Shown here in pieces: positions 25,814 to 35,117 of a stretch of 64,000 bases of DNA (position 1 is its first letter; every line of letters begins with the position of its first letter). This DNA is from Tetzosporium hominis (lineage in GTDB: Bacteria; Bacillota; Bacilli; Bacillales_A; Planococcaceae). The stretch lies in NCBI RefSeq assembly GCF_002265435.1, contig NZ_NOKQ01000342.1, positions 1-64,000 of the forward strand, given 5' to 3'. A program made the position numbers and the translations under genes. The notes below the pieces were generated by a model. The model had not been told where the DNA came from. It saw only the letters and a program-made list of their open reading frames with translations, and did no database searches.

Positions 25814-26889
25814 CTAAAAAACTATGGTTTCAAGTAGGAATCGCGATTTTACTGACTCTTGTGATCATCCGAATGATTGTTGAAGTGCAAGCGATTTTCA
25901 ATCCGTTCTTTGTAATTTTGCGAACTATCTTCTTGCCGCTTCTAATCGGGGGTGTGTTGTTCTATCTGGCACGACCACTTGTGAAACTGATTGAGAAGAA
26001 AGGGATGCCTCGTTGGGGGTCCATTACGACGGTGATTCTTATCTTGCTTGCTTTGATTGCAGGCTTTACTTCCGTAGTTGGACCAGCACTAACGAAGCAA
26101 ATCAATGACGCGGTGGATAATGGTCCTGCCATTGTTAAAGAAGTAGAAGCGATGACGGAATATGTTCTTGAACAACGGGATCGCTTGCCTGAGGCAATGC
26201 AAAAGTCGATTCAAGATGCAGTAGGCCGAGCAAATGAATTTGCGGTTTCAGGTGGGACGTTATTGATCAACTTCTTCCAAGGATTGTTCCAAGGAATTTT
26301 TATGTTGGTATTAGTGCCATTCTTCTTAATCTATATGTTGAAAGACCATGAGAAATTTGCGCCATTTGTTGCTAAGTTCTTTAGAGGCGAACGCAAGACG
26401 TGGATACGTAAAACGCTTGCAGATATCGATGAGACATTAAAAACGTACATACAAGGACAACTATTGGTTAGTTTCTTGGTAGGAGTCATGTTGTTGATTG
26501 GGTACTGGATCATCGACCTGGACTATGCTTTACTGCTTGCTTTATTTGGTATGCTGACGAACGTCATCCCGTTTTTAGGTCCTTATCTTGCGGTCATTCC
26601 GGCGATGATTATTGCCTTTATTCAAGATCCGATTATGGCTGTCTGGGTCGCTATCATCATGTTAGTGGCTCAACAGATTGAGAGCAATCTGATTACACCG
26701 AATGTTATGGGGAAATCACTCGATATCCATCCGCTGACGGTTATCACCATCATACTGTCTGCTGGAAGCCTCGCAGGTCTTTGGGGAATTATTTTAGCAA
26801 TTCCGGCGTATGCAGTGGTGAAATCGATTCTTCAGAATATCTACGCGCACCGAGAAGAGATTCGGGATACGGCGAATAAAGACGTATAA
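25810..26889 (+). CDS. AI-2E family transporter
   Basis: The 359-residue protein has about eight membrane segments in the AI-2E/PerM pattern. Two N-terminal pairs are followed by a long soluble stretch (about 95-150) and the conserved region LFGMLTNVIPFLGPYLAVIPA ending in IESNLITPNVMGKSLDIHPL. Family members have been linked to autoinducer-2 release or to Na+(Li+)/H+ exchange. It is the last gene of the operon, followed by a perfect palindromic terminator. Confidence 0.92.
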   Translation: MTKKLWFQVGIAILLTLVIIRMIVEVQAIFNPFFVILRTIFLPLLIGGVLFYLARPLVKLIEKKGMPRWGSITTVILILLALIAGFTSVVGPALTKQINDAVDNGPAIVKEVEAMTEYVLEQRDRLPEAMQKSIQDAVGRANEFAVSGGTLLINFFQGLFQGIFMLVLVPFFLIYMLKDHEKFAPFVAKFFRGERKTWIRKTLADIDETLKTYIQGQLLVSFLVGVMLLIGYWIIDLDYALLLALFGMLTNVIPFLGPYLAVIPAMIIAFIQDPIMAVWVAIIMLVAQQIESNLITPNVMGKSLDIHPLTVITIILSAGSLAGLWGIILAIPAYAVVKSILQNIYAHREEIRDTANKDV

Positions 26890-26916
26890 AAAAGGCAGCT
26901 CACGTGAGCTGCCTTT
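26890..26916. terminator. Bidirectional palindromic terminator
   Basis: A perfect 26-base palindrome (arms AAAGGCAGCTCAC) lies between converging genes, with an A-run before it and T residues after it. Confidence 0.88.
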
Positions 26917-26918
26917 CG

Positions 26919-27329
26919 TTATTCCGAGACTTCATGGCTGAATTGCCACTGGATTCCGTAGTGATCTTGTACGATTCCATAAGCTTTGCTCCAAAACGTT
27001 TCTTGGATTGGCATGAGGACACGCCCTTTTTCCGCAAGCTTATTGAACTGTTGTATCAATAGCTCGGCATCATCGTTGACGATAGCCAAAGTGATTCCGT
27101 CCCCGTGGGTGACTGGGTTTTGAGGCATCGAGTCTGAAAAGAAAAGTGGCGAACCATGAACCGTGATTCGAGCGTGAAGAACCCGATTTCCTAGCTCAGA
27201 ATCCGCTTCATGTCCTGGCATGTCTCGGAAGTATTGAATGTGAGGAGCTTCCGTAGCAAACACCTCATGATAGAAGCGTACAGCTTCTTCTGTGTTTCCA
27301 TTAAAGTTCAAATACGCAATAACTGGCAT
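26919..27329 (-). CDS. VOC superfamily protein (PhnB/YjdN-like)
   Basis: The 136-residue protein has YLNFNGNTEEAVRFYHEVF at the start and YGIVQDHYGIQWQF at the end, the paired beta-alpha-beta-beta-beta halves of PhnB-like VOC proteins. These resemble glyoxalase/bleomycin-resistance proteins, but their substrates are mostly unknown. The start is 27329 (GGAGGAAA upstream). A longer in-frame reading runs into the fhuF-like gene in another frame and is not used. The gap to the fhuF-like gene upstream is only 11 bases, so both may be on one Fur-regulated transcript. Confidence 0.88.
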   Translation of the reverse strand: MPVIAYLNFNGNTEEAVRFYHEVFATEAPHIQYFRDMPGHEADSELGNRVLHARITVHGSPLFFSDSMPQNPVTHGDGITLAIVNDDAELLIQQFNKLAEKGRVLMPIQETFWSKAYGIVQDHYGIQWQFSHEVSE

Positions 27330-27340
27330 CTTTTTTCCTC

Positions 27341-28015
27341 CTAATCGATTGGACAAAATCCACATTTGAGTTGCCCAGGAATATCTTTTGCAAGACAACA
27401 AGTTGATCGAACTGGCACGCGAGTCAAATCTACAGCGGATCTTCCCGCAACAAACTCGGAGAACTTCGCCGCCCCTTTTCCTAAATCCGCCTCTTGTAGT
27501 AACATCCAGTCCTTTAACGCCTTTTCCCATAAATCGGCTTGCTGAAGAAAGACGGAATAATGCCAAACCGTATATCCAAATATATTCTCCCAGTGAATCT
27601 GTTGGATAGCAGATGAGGGTGAAAGAGACGAGATTACGATTTCAGCTAGGCTCCAGATAGCTTCTACAGCTTGACGCCGTTCCGCGTCACTTTGTAGGGG
27701 AACATAGTGCTCTTCCTGTACAAAGGCACTAATAGCCGGATTCCCATATTCACGGACCAGCAACCACTGCAGATCTTCCACATCTCCTACCCATCTCTCG
27801 TCATAAAGAGTTAGATTCCAAAATTGCATCGATAAAAACAGACCAAGACGGCGTGTAAGATAGGACGCTGCTGCGGTTTTGTGAGGCGCCTGGATGATTT
27901 CTTGAACGTTTGTCAGATGCTCTTTCCATTCTCCTGTATGAAAGAGGACAGGGCCAGCCGGCTGCAGGTAGACACTGTATTGAGTTAGTTGATGGCGCTG
28001 AGAAGTAGTTAACAT
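27341..28015 (-). CDS. FhuF-like [2Fe-2S] siderophore-iron reductase
   Basis: The product has 224 residues. The C-terminal sequence CCLAKDIPGQLKCGFC gives the C-C-x10-C-x2-C iron-sulfur signature of FhuF, the cytosolic enzyme that reduces iron bound to hydroxamate siderophores. The N-terminal part is weakly conserved, as usual in this family. A textbook Fur box lies 47-65 bases upstream. No siderophore transporter gene is adjacent. The ribosome site is weak, so the exact start is less certain than the family. Confidence 0.85.
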   Translation of the reverse strand: MLTTSQRHQLTQYSVYLQPAGPVLFHTGEWKEHLTNVQEIIQAPHKTAAASYLTRRLGLFLSMQFWNLTLYDERWVGDVEDLQWLLVREYGNPAISAFVQEEHYVPLQSDAERRQAVEAIWSLAEIVISSLSPSSAIQQIHWENIFGYTVWHYSVFLQQADLWEKALKDWMLLQEADLGKGAAKFSEFVAGRSAVDLTRVPVRSTCCLAKDIPGQLKCGFCPID

Positions 28016-28061
28016 AGCTTCAGTATAAAAGATTTTTTAGAACTGTGCTTGACTTTATAAT

Positions 28062-28080
28062 TGAAAATGATTATCATTAC
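28062..28080. promoter_or_regulatory. Fur box
   Basis: TGAAAATGATTATCATTAC matches 17 of 19 positions of the Fur consensus (GATAATGATTATCATTATC). It sits between a weak -35 (TGGTAA, minus strand 28077-28082) and a TATAAA -10 (28054-28059) for the fhuF-like gene. Confidence 0.9.
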
Positions 28081-28161
28081 CATAAGGTCAACAAGCCGTC
28101 GTGCTTTTCTCCAAAAAGGACACGATTGTCTCGCCCCCCTCAAAAGTGAGACACAAAACGA

Positions 28162-28379
28162 AAGAGGCTGGGACATAACTTATTTAATTATAAAAATGAA
28201 GTTAAAGGTAACAAAATTAAAAGTGTGTAGGGGTGACTCCAGCGGGATTACAAGCGGAAGCTGAGACCTTGGCTCAGCCCGCGCCCGCGGAACGCTTCCC
28301 CTACACACAATAGAACATACAAAACGGAGTTTCTCATATAACGAGAAACTCCCTTTACTGGGATTTGTCCCAGCCTCTT
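28162..28379. repeat. MITE-like multi-hairpin repeat element
   Basis: A 218-bp element bounded by perfect 14-bp inverted repeats (AAGAGGCTGGGACA at 28162-28175 and its complement at 28366-28379). Inside are an 11-bp inverted repeat (GTGTGTAGGGG 28223-28233 with 28298-28308) enclosing a GCTGAG/CTCAGC hairpin and a GC-rich segment (CCCGCGCCCGCGGAACGC), and a 10-bp hairpin (28326-28335 with 28343-28352). No obvious target duplication. The stretch 28081-28161 between the Fur box and this element holds no gene. On the minus strand the 10-bp hairpin followed by CGTTTTG may terminate the RND remnant. Confidence 0.8.
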
Positions 28380-28383
28380 ATTT

Positions 28384-29306
28384 TCATGCTTTTTTTGTTT
28401 CGTGGCGTACATCTCGGAAGAAGAATTCATAAATTACAGGCACAATGATCAGTGTTAACAATGTAGATGACGTCAATCCACCGATTACGGTAATAGCCAG
28501 TCCTTTTGAAATCAACGTTCCAGAAGATGTAGTGAGCGCAAGAGGAATCAACGCCGCAATTGTAGCAAATGCGGTCATCAAGATCGGACGCAGACGCGTC
28601 TTTCCAGCTTCCACTAATGCTTCCCGAATCGGCATTCCTTTATCGTAGCGGTTCTGGTTGATTCGGTCCACCATAACAATGGCATTTGTCGTTACAATCC
28701 CTATTAACATCAAGAATCCGATCATCACACTAACTGCTCCGCAGCTGCCTGGTCTACGGTGATTTGAAGTTCTGAATCCGTTAGACCCCCGACAGATACG
28801 GAGTTCACACCCGGAATTTTCGAGAGTTCCGGAATGACATCGGTGTCGAGCAACTCATCTAAATTGACGCCTTCTTCAGCGAAAAGTGAGATGTTGAAAA
28901 TCGGGAAAGCACCAAATGAGAGGCGACTGATTTCAACAGTTGCTTCCTCAGGTATACCGGCTTCTGCAATCGCAGTATCCGCTTGTTGCTCAAGTCGATC
29001 TAAATCAGTATCAAAAGGGAACACCAAGTTAATGACACCAATTGTGTCATAAGACGCGCTTTGAATCTCTTGCACACCTTCTAATCCTTCAAATGCTTGC
29101 TCGAGCGGTGTGATGACTTGCTCGTTGACATCATCGGGAGATGCGCCTGGATAGACGATTTGTGCGGAAAGTTGCGGGAACTCAATGTTTGGTGGTAAAT
29201 CAATTTTCAGACGGCTGAATGAAAACAAACCGAGTAAAATTAGTAAAAATGCGAATATAAATACGGCAACGGCGTTACGTAGACTGAATCTTGTAATCCA
29301 ATTCAT
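28384..29306 (-). pseudogene. RND (AcrB/SwrC-type) efflux pump with a large internal deletion
   Basis: The N-terminal piece (28725-29306) encodes the first membrane helix and pore domain start of an RND pump (MNWITRFSLRNAVAVFIFAF ... PGASPDDVNEQVITPLEQ). It stops at DQAAAEQLV. A second piece in another frame (28384-28728) encodes the last helices of the same family (MIGFLMLIGIVTTNAIVMVD ... GGLTSSTLLTLIIVPVIYE). A full-length pump has about 1000 residues; roughly 700 are missing and the join is out of frame, so transport is lost. GGAGGAGA precedes ATG 29306. Its TetR regulator gene upstream is intact. Confidence 0.92.
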
Positions 29307-29319
29307 TACGTCTCCTCCT

Positions 29320-29874
29320 TTAAAATCCTGTAATGACAATCTGGTCAATCTGCTGACGGATCTCTTTTAAGCGTTCTTCGTTGAACGAAGGATCCATGAA
29401 AATCTCATTTCTAAAACTATCGAGCATGCCTACATAAAGTCTGGCCTTAGTGGCGGCATTTTCAATCCCGTGCTGCTCGAAAAACTGACCAATCAACTCA
29501 ATATACGCCTCGATGAAGTCCATCAATGCATTCATCGCTTCCTCATGTTTATGATTGAGTTGCAGATACATTCCTGACCGGTGACGTTGCTTCCAGATAT
29601 TCTGAAGGTGCTCTTGCGAGATGGCTTGAAGCGTCTCTGGAAATGTGCGCTGGTTTTGGATATGGCGTTCAACTGTTGTTAAATACATAGAAAACGTGAA
29701 CTTCATCATATCGGTATAGAGCTCTTCTTTCGAAGGGAACATAGCGTATAGAGTAGACTTTGATATTTTTGCGAGTCGAGCAATGGTCAGCATCTTAGCT
29801 TCGAAAAAGCCTTCTCTACCAAAGGTTTCTAATGCCGCAAATAAGATGCGTGATCGTAGTTCTTGCTCCGTCAT
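29320..29874 (-). CDS. TetR-family transcriptional repressor
   Basis: The 184-residue regulator has an N-terminal TetR DNA-binding domain (ILFAALETFGREGFFEAKML ... ISKSTLYAMFPSKEELY) and a helical ligand/dimer domain. It lies 13 bases upstream of the RND pump remnant on the same strand, so it was the pump's local regulator. A perfect inverted repeat overlapping its own promoter (29892-29909) is its likely operator. AAAGGAGGAG precedes the ATG. With the pump destroyed, its present target may only be itself. Confidence 0.92.
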   Translation of the reverse strand: MTEQELRSRILFAALETFGREGFFEAKMLTIARLAKISKSTLYAMFPSKEELYTDMMKFTFSMYLTTVERHIQNQRTFPETLQAISQEHLQNIWKQRHRSGMYLQLNHKHEEAMNALMDFIEAYIELIGQFFEQHGIENAATKARLYVGMLDSFRNEIFMDPSFNEERLKEIRQQIDQIVITGF

Positions 29875-29891
29875 GTCTCTCCTCCTTTTGT

Positions 29892-29909
29892 GAGTACCCG
29901 TGAGTACTC
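29892..29909. promoter_or_regulatory. TetR operator
   Basis: The inverted repeat GAGTAC-N6-GTACTC, which also contains a direct repeat TGAGTAC-CCG-TGAGTAC, lies between the -10 and the start codon of the tetR-type gene. Confidence 0.75.
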
Positions 29910-29911
29910 TG

Positions 29912-29941
29912 AATGTACACCCTCTGTATAAAGTTTGTCAA
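29912..29941 (-). promoter_or_regulatory. Promoter of the tetR-RND unit
   Basis: On the minus strand: TTGACA (29936-29941), an 18-bp spacer, then TACATT (29912-29917); the operator lies just downstream. Confidence 0.7.
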
Positions 29942-29959
29942 ACAAAAACCACATATCTA

Positions 29960-30916
29960 TTAAGATATGTGGTTTGAGGTCGTATGAAGTTTTTGTTTTT
30001 GCTCCCAAATAGTATGTAGACTGTGGGCGAGAAGGCCAAGAACGATAATTCCCATGCCTGCAAGTGCAATGGGTGCAGGAAGAGGGAGCTGCAATAGCAG
30101 CATCTCGCCAGCTACCACGAACAAAATCTCTGTCGATTGTGTAGCTTCAACACTCGCCAATCGACTTTGGCTGTGGCGAACCATATCCGTCGCCATGAAG
30201 AACAACACAGTCGCAATGACTCCGGAACTTACGCCGACAAAGAAGGACTGCAATACTTGACTTCCAGAAGGAAGACCGACTGTCATCCAAGCATAGCCGG
30301 CTAGTAGAATCCATGCAGGGAGCGATGCTATCGTCATCCCAAGAACGCGTTGATAGGAATCTAGACGACTACCGACGTGCTGCATCATCTTTCGATTTCC
30401 AAGAGGATAAGCGAATGCTGCCACCATGACTGGAAGGGATCCTAGCAGTAACGTCGCTACCGGAACGGATTCCGCTTGGGGAAGGTGAAGCAGGAAAATA
30501 CCTAGTAAGATCACTCCAGAAATGAATAGCGCAGCGCGAGGAATCACTTCACGATTTCCTTCGTTCGAAAGAAAGAGAGGAGCCAGTAAAATTCCTGCAA
30601 CAATCGTCAGCTGCCACATGCCCGCAACGAGCCATCCAGGACCAAAGGCTGCCGCATAGGTAAGGGGAGCGTAGAACAAGACGAAGCCGACAAAGCTCCA
30701 GATGAGCCAAGGGCGTGGCGAAATCTTCATGTCACCTACTAAAGATGAAATGCCACCGCGCATCCACACGATGACTAGTAGAAAGGGCGCCATAAAGAAG
30801 TAGCGCAACGACGCGCTCCACATCCAGCTCCCACCTGATAGTTCCATCGCATGATTCAATACGAACGTCACCGCAAAAAATAAGGCGGCAACAATTCCTA
30901 GACCAATAGCCTTCAT
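29960..30916 (-). CDS. Multidrug resistance efflux transporter (EmrE/DMT superfamily)
   Basis: The 318-residue integral membrane protein has about ten helices arranged as two EamA-like halves, starting MKAIGLGIVAALFFAVTFVLNHAMELSGGSWMWSASL (first 20 residues diagnostic: MKAIGLGIVAALFFAVTFVL). It fits the EmrE-related multidrug resistance efflux family of Bacillales. Its stop lies inside the arms of its own terminator (29948-29972, ACCACATATCT hairpin followed by a T-run on the minus strand). It is 18 bases from pepT upstream, on the same strand, so it may be the distal gene of a pepT transcript. The substrate is not known. Confidence 0.82.
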   Translation of the reverse strand: MKAIGLGIVAALFFAVTFVLNHAMELSGGSWMWSASLRYFFMAPFLLVIVWMRGGISSLVGDMKISPRPWLIWSFVGFVLFYAPLTYAAAFGPGWLVAGMWQLTIVAGILLAPLFLSNEGNREVIPRAALFISGVILLGIFLLHLPQAESVPVATLLLGSLPVMVAAFAYPLGNRKMMQHVGSRLDSYQRVLGMTIASLPAWILLAGYAWMTVGLPSGSQVLQSFFVGVSSGVIATVLFFMATDMVRHSQSRLASVEATQSTEILFVVAGEMLLLQLPLPAPIALAGMGIIVLGLLAHSLHTIWEQKQKLHTTSNHIS

Positions 30917-30934
30917 CTCCGTCCCGCCCTTTCG

Positions 30935-32158
30935 TTACTTCAATGCAGCGCGCTTGATGATTTCTTGTACAACTTGAGTTGCTTTTTCCATATTTTCAAT
31001 CGAGATGTATTCAAATTTTCCGTGGTAGTTTTCACCGCCAGTAAAGATGTTTGGTGTCGGCATTCCCATATACGAAAGTTGAGAACCGTCAGTTCCCCCC
31101 CGAATCGGAATGATGAGTGGTTCGATTTCTAAATCTTCCATGATAGCTTTCACATGATCGACAATTTCCATAACTGGCGTGATTTTTTCACCCATGTTGT
31201 AGTATTGATCATTTAGCTCCACTTCAATTGCATTGTCTCCGTACTGTGCGCGAATCGCTCCTGCTGCATCATGGAAACGTTGTTTCTTCTCTTCAAACTT
31301 CACTTTGTCGAAGTCACGGATGATGTAATCCATCACGGTTTTCTCGACTTTACCGTGGATATCCATCAAGTGAATAAAGCCTTCGTACCCATCTGTTTTT
31401 TCTGGAACCTCCTGAGGAGGCATATGCGACTGGAACTTCATCGCCATTGTGATGGCATTGACCATTTTGTCTTTTGCAGAGCCTGGGTGAACGCTCACGC
31501 CGTGTGTCGTCACGCGAGCGCCTGCTGCATTGAAACTTTCGTATTGAAGTTCGCCAAGAGGACCGCCATCCATCGTGTAGGCATAGTCGGCACCGAATGC
31601 AGCAACATCGAACTTGTGAGGTCCGCGGCCGATTTCTTCATCAGGTGTGAAGCCGACACGGATCTTTCCGTGCTCAATCTCAGGATGCTTTAAGAAGTAG
31701 TCCATCGCCGTCAAAATGATAGCAATCCCAGCCTTGTTGTCAGCACCAAGAAGCGTTGTACCGTCTGTCGTCATCAAGGTGTGCCCTTTGTATTTAGTCA
31801 ATTCAGGGAAATCGGCAACTTTCATAGTTGTGGCTGCATTTAAGACCAAATCTTGCCCGTCATAGTTTTCGACAATCTGTGGTTTCACGTCTTTACCTGT
31901 GTAATCTGTCGCTGTATCGACGTGAGCTAAGAAGCCGATAGTCGGAACGTCTTTTTCCGTAGTGGCAGGAAGAGTGGCAAACAAATATCCATTGCCATCT
32001 AATGTGATTTCGGTCATTCCCATTGATTGAAGCTCTTGTTCAAGTAAGCGAAGCAAGTCCCATTGTCCTTCAGTAGAAGGCGTGGATGTACTTGCAGCGT
32101 CGGACTGCGTATCAATTTTAGCGTAGCGCGTCAGGCGCTCGATTAGCGTTTGTTTCAT
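30935..32158 (-). CDS. pepT: Peptidase T (tripeptide aminopeptidase)
   Basis: The 407-residue M20B metallopeptidase has the zinc ligand motifs [30 protein letters not shown] and [12 protein letters not shown]. It removes the N-terminal residue from tripeptides in the cytosol. I start it at 32158 ([12 protein letters not shown]), which aligns with B. subtilis PepT; AAGGGGG lies 13 bases upstream. A longer in-frame reading overlaps the RsbR-type gene and is unlikely. It lies 19 bases after the rsbR-like stop, so possibly the same operon. Confidence 0.95.
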   Translation of the reverse strand: MKQTLIERLTRYAKIDTQSDAASTSTPSTEGQWDLLRLLEQELQSMGMTEITLDGNGYLFATLPATTEKDVPTIGFLAHVDTATDYTGKDVKPQIVENYDGQDLVLNAATTMKVADFPELTKYKGHTLMTTDGTTLLGADNKAGIAIILTAMDYFLKHPEIEHGKIRVGFTPDEEIGRGPHKFDVAAFGADYAYTMDGGPLGELQYESFNAAGARVTTHGVSVHPGSAKDKMVNAITMAMKFQSHMPPQEVPEKTDGYEGFIHLMDIHGKVEKTVMDYIIRDFDKVKFEEKKQRFHDAAGAIRAQYGDNAIEVELNDQYYNMGEKITPVMEIVDHVKAIMEDLEIEPLIIPIRGGTDGSQLSYMGMPTPNIFTGGENYHGKFEYISIENMEKATQVVQEIIKRAALK

Positions 32159-32177
32159 AGCCAGGATGGCCCCCTTG

Positions 32178-33017
32178 TTATTTTTCAGTAAATAAGCGCT
32201 GAACTGCGCGCTCAATTGTAGAAATCGTATTGACGTCTTGGAAGCTGATGCCTAGTTGAACAGCCGTTTGCGCAATCTCTGGTCGAATACCAGACAAAGT
32301 AGATTTTACGCCGAGCAAACGAAGTGCCTCGATTAGTTGGAAAATTTGTTGAGCGACCATCGTATCGATGATAGCAACTCCAGAAATATCGATCAGTAAG
32401 CTTTCCACACGTTTTTGTGTACATTGAGTCAAAGCGTTTTCGAAGATATATTTGGCACGATTTGTGTCGATATCACCAACTAAAGGCAAGAGTGCCACTC
32501 CTCTACTTAGTGAGATAACAGGTGTACTTAGTTCGTTGATCATCTCTTGCTGTGCTCGAAGTTTGGATAACGAATAGTTGTGATGCTCCTCTGTGAACCA
32601 GGTCATTAATCTACTAAAAGTTTTAATGACTGTGGCAATCCATTCTTGAACTGTATCGTGAGACAGGTTATTTGCTTGTCGTTCGTATCTATACAATAAG
32701 TGAATGTATTGTTGTTGCGTGTTAAAGAATTCCTGCAAAATATGGTGCAGTGGCGTATTGAGGTGTTCGGGATCTCGAGCGATTTCAAGGACCCATGCCT
32801 CAAATTCCTTTAAAAAGGTAGCTTCATCTTCTACAAATACTTTACAAAAGCGTTCATGAAAGCCGTGGTTTTGTTGCTTGATTGTCTCTATAACAGTGGC
32901 ATCATTCGATGCATAGACCCCGCTAGTAGCTTCTTTATCTAGAGCTGCATACCATTCTTCCGTTAAGTCCCACGTGTGTTTTTGTAAATACTCATATAGC
33001 TCTTGATTGGGTGTCAT
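32178..33017 (-). CDS. RsbR-family stressosome protein with STAS domain
   Basis: The product has 279 residues: an N-terminal globin-like helical domain (about 1-150), a linker helix ([20 protein letters not shown]) and a C-terminal STAS domain ([20 protein letters not shown] ... [14 protein letters not shown]). The Thr in IDTMVA is the conserved STAS phosphorylation site of RsbR proteins. Such proteins build the stressosome that relays environmental stress to sigma-B. It most resembles the RsbRD/YqhA type, which stands outside the rsb operon. It supports a working sigma-B system, consistent with the csbD promoter at 1131. Confidence 0.9.
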   Translation of the reverse strand: MTPNQELYEYLQKHTWDLTEEWYAALDKEATSGVYASNDATVIETIKQQNHGFHERFCKVFVEDEATFLKEFEAWVLEIARDPEHLNTPLHHILQEFFNTQQQYIHLLYRYERQANNLSHDTVQEWIATVIKTFSRLMTWFTEEHHNYSLSKLRAQQEMINELSTPVISLSRGVALLPLVGDIDTNRAKYIFENALTQCTQKRVESLLIDISGVAIIDTMVAQQIFQLIEALRLLGVKSTLSGIRPEIAQTAVQLGISFQDVNTISTIERAVQRLFTEK

Positions 33018-33073
33018 TTGCGTTTCTCTCCTTTAAATTCGAAGTTCCTACGCTCTAGTGTAGTAGACAGAGA

Positions 33074-33105
33074 AGACAATAGGCAAGTCCGCACTGGACC
33101 TGCCT
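33074..33105 (-). terminator. Probable terminator of the M3 peptidase gene
   Basis: A 10-bp stem AGGCAAGTCC/GGACCTGCCT (33081-33090 with 33096-33105) lies just past the stop codon. On the minus strand the T-run (ATTGTCTTCT) is poor. Confidence 0.55.
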
Positions 33106-33114
33106 AAAGAATTG

Positions 33115-34815
33115 TTATAAAGATTCGTCATCCACACTGTTCAGATACGCTTCAATTTCTTCCACAACACCTTCGATGCTGCCTGGTTCAAATGGAGATT
33201 TGAGGTTGGCTGCTTCAACAAGCTTTGTGAATGGAAGGGACCCACCTAGAGTACATAGGTACAGATAATCTTTCCATGCACCGTCGAAATCTTCACGTGA
33301 GCGTTTCCAGAATTGGAACGCGCAGATCTGAGCTAGTGTGTAGTCGATGTAATAGAATGGAGACGCATAGATATGGCCTTGACGCTGCCAGAATGCACCT
33401 TCTTCTAAATAAGGATTGCCATCGTAATCACGGTGAGGCAAGTACGTCTGCTCAATCTTTTTCCACGCAGCTTTACGCTCAGCTGGAGTCATCTCCGGAT
33501 TCTCATAGACGACGTGTTGGAATTCATCAACTGCTACACCGTATGGCAAGAACAACAGACCGCTCATCAAGTGTGAGTATTTGTATTTCTCTGTCTGGTC
33601 TTTGAAGAAGTTCTCCATCCACGGCCATGTGAAGAATTCCATACTCATCGAGTGGATCTCTGCAGACTCAAAAGTCGGCCAGATATACTCAGGAATTCCG
33701 ATGTTGCGGCTAGAATACACTTGGAACGCGTGACCCGCTTCGTGTGTTAACACGTCGATGTCGCCTGATGTTCCGTTAAAGTTCGAGAAGATGAACGGAG
33801 AGTCGTAGTTCTCGATGAACGTACAGTAACCGCCTGCTTCTTTACCTTTTTTCGCAACTAAATCCATTAAGTTGCGGTCAAGCATGAACTGGAAGAACTC
33901 GTTTGTCTCAGGAGACAGTTCTTCGTACATCTTTTTCCCGCCATCAATGATCCATTCTGGAGAACCTTGTGGAGTCGCGTTTCCAGTCAAGAAAGTCAAA
34001 GGTTCGTCATAGTGCTTCAATTTCTCAACACCAATGCGTTTTGCCTGTTTTTCATAAAGTTTTGTAGCTACCGGTACGATGTAATCGCGGACTTGGTCGC
34101 GGAACGTCTTGACCATCTCTGCATTGTAATCGATCCGGTTCATGCGGACATAACCAAGCTCGACGAAGTTTTTGTAGCCCATCTTGTGTGCAATTTCCGT
34201 ACGAACTTTGACAAGCTCGTCATAGATGGCATCAAATTTGTCGGAATGGGATGCGAAAAAACCAAAAGAAGCTTCTTTTGCCTTTTTGCGTGTATCGCGG
34301 TCTGTAGATTCTGCAAACGGTCCAAGTTGTGCAAGAGTCAACGTCTCGCCATTAAATTCCACTTGTGCAGAAGCAACCAGTTTCGAGTAATCAGAAGCCA
34401 GTTTGTTCTCTTTCTGTAGTAGCGGCATAATCTCAGGAGAGAATGATTTGATCTGGAACTCTGCAAGGTCGAATAATTGTTGTCCCCAACGCTCTTCAAG
34501 GTCGGAGCGGAAAGGCGAGTCAATCAATGCTTTGTAATACTCTGTCACGATTTCTTCCATCTCTGGTGAGATTTCATCAAAGTAGTCGCGCTCACTTTGA
34601 TAGAAGTCGTCATTCGTATCGATAGAAGCACGAATGTAGACAAGATTGGCCATCGTCGAGAAGTCAGCGCGCAGCTGGTTCAAAGTTTGAATAGCTTCAT
34701 TTTGCTCCTCATAAGAAGAGGCTTTTTTAAATGCTTCCAAGGCTTCGTGTGCTTTCGTTTTCAGAGCAGACATATCTGGACGTTCATATGTATACTCTTG
34801 GAATTGGGTTGTCAT
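33115..34815 (-). CDS. M3 family oligoendopeptidase
   Basis: The 566-residue zinc peptidase carries the HEXXH motif (LTHEAGHAF) near residue 354-358, with the downstream Glu in FESAEIHSMSMEFF. The ARMADILLO-like helical shell and EEGAFWQRQGHIYASPFYYIDY are typical of the PepF/YjbG-like M3B group. It degrades medium-length peptides inside the cell. I use ATG 34815 (MTTQFQEYTY) with GGAGGA upstream. It is divergent from the S-box metY unit; 34816-34932 between them holds only promoters. Confidence 0.93.
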   Translation of the reverse strand: MTTQFQEYTYERPDMSALKTKAHEALEAFKKASSYEEQNEAIQTLNQLRADFSTMANLVYIRASIDTNDDFYQSERDYFDEISPEMEEIVTEYYKALIDSPFRSDLEERWGQQLFDLAEFQIKSFSPEIMPLLQKENKLASDYSKLVASAQVEFNGETLTLAQLGPFAESTDRDTRKKAKEASFGFFASHSDKFDAIYDELVKVRTEIAHKMGYKNFVELGYVRMNRIDYNAEMVKTFRDQVRDYIVPVATKLYEKQAKRIGVEKLKHYDEPLTFLTGNATPQGSPEWIIDGGKKMYEELSPETNEFFQFMLDRNLMDLVAKKGKEAGGYCTFIENYDSPFIFSNFNGTSGDIDVLTHEAGHAFQVYSSRNIGIPEYIWPTFESAEIHSMSMEFFTWPWMENFFKDQTEKYKYSHLMSGLLFLPYGVAVDEFQHVVYENPEMTPAERKAAWKKIEQTYLPHRDYDGNPYLEEGAFWQRQGHIYASPFYYIDYTLAQICAFQFWKRSREDFDGAWKDYLYLCTLGGSLPFTKLVEAANLKSPFEPGSIEGVVEEIEAYLNSVDDESL

Positions 34816-34932
34816 TCGAAAATCCTCCTTAGATTCTTCGGTAACCGAAGGTCTCATCGTCTATTGTTTCGCAATTCAGAGTGTTTGGCAAGCGATTTTC
34901 AGCTGAAAAAACAGAAAATTTCAAATCGGTGG

Positions 34933-34962
34933 TTGACAGACGATTCCCAGCTGTTTTATACT
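34933..34962 (+). promoter_or_regulatory. Sigma-A promoter of the S-box transcript
   Basis: TTGACA (34933-34938), an 18-bp spacer, then TATACT (34957-34962), 27 bases upstream of the riboswitch P1 stem. Confidence 0.85.
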
Positions 34963-34988
34963 TCAATGCAACAGACAGACGTATATGA

Positions 34989-35103
34989 CTCTTATCCAGA
35001 GTGGCGGAGGGACTAGGCCCTGCGAAGCCCGGCAACCAACAAGCAATTTTGCTTGGAAAGGTGCTAATTCCTACAGATCAATTGTTGATCTGGAAGATAA
35101 GAG
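34989..35103 (+). ncRNA. SAM-I (S-box) riboswitch
   Basis: P1 arms CTCTTATC (34989-34996) and GATAAGAG (35096-35103) close the aptamer. Between them are the invariant S-box words AGAGTGGCGGAGGGACTAGG, GCGAAGCCCGGCAACC and AAAGGTGCTAATTCC. S-adenosylmethionine binding should favour the terminator directly downstream, switching off metY when SAM is plentiful. Confidence 0.97.
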
Positions 35104-35117
35104 GAGGACAAGCATTC

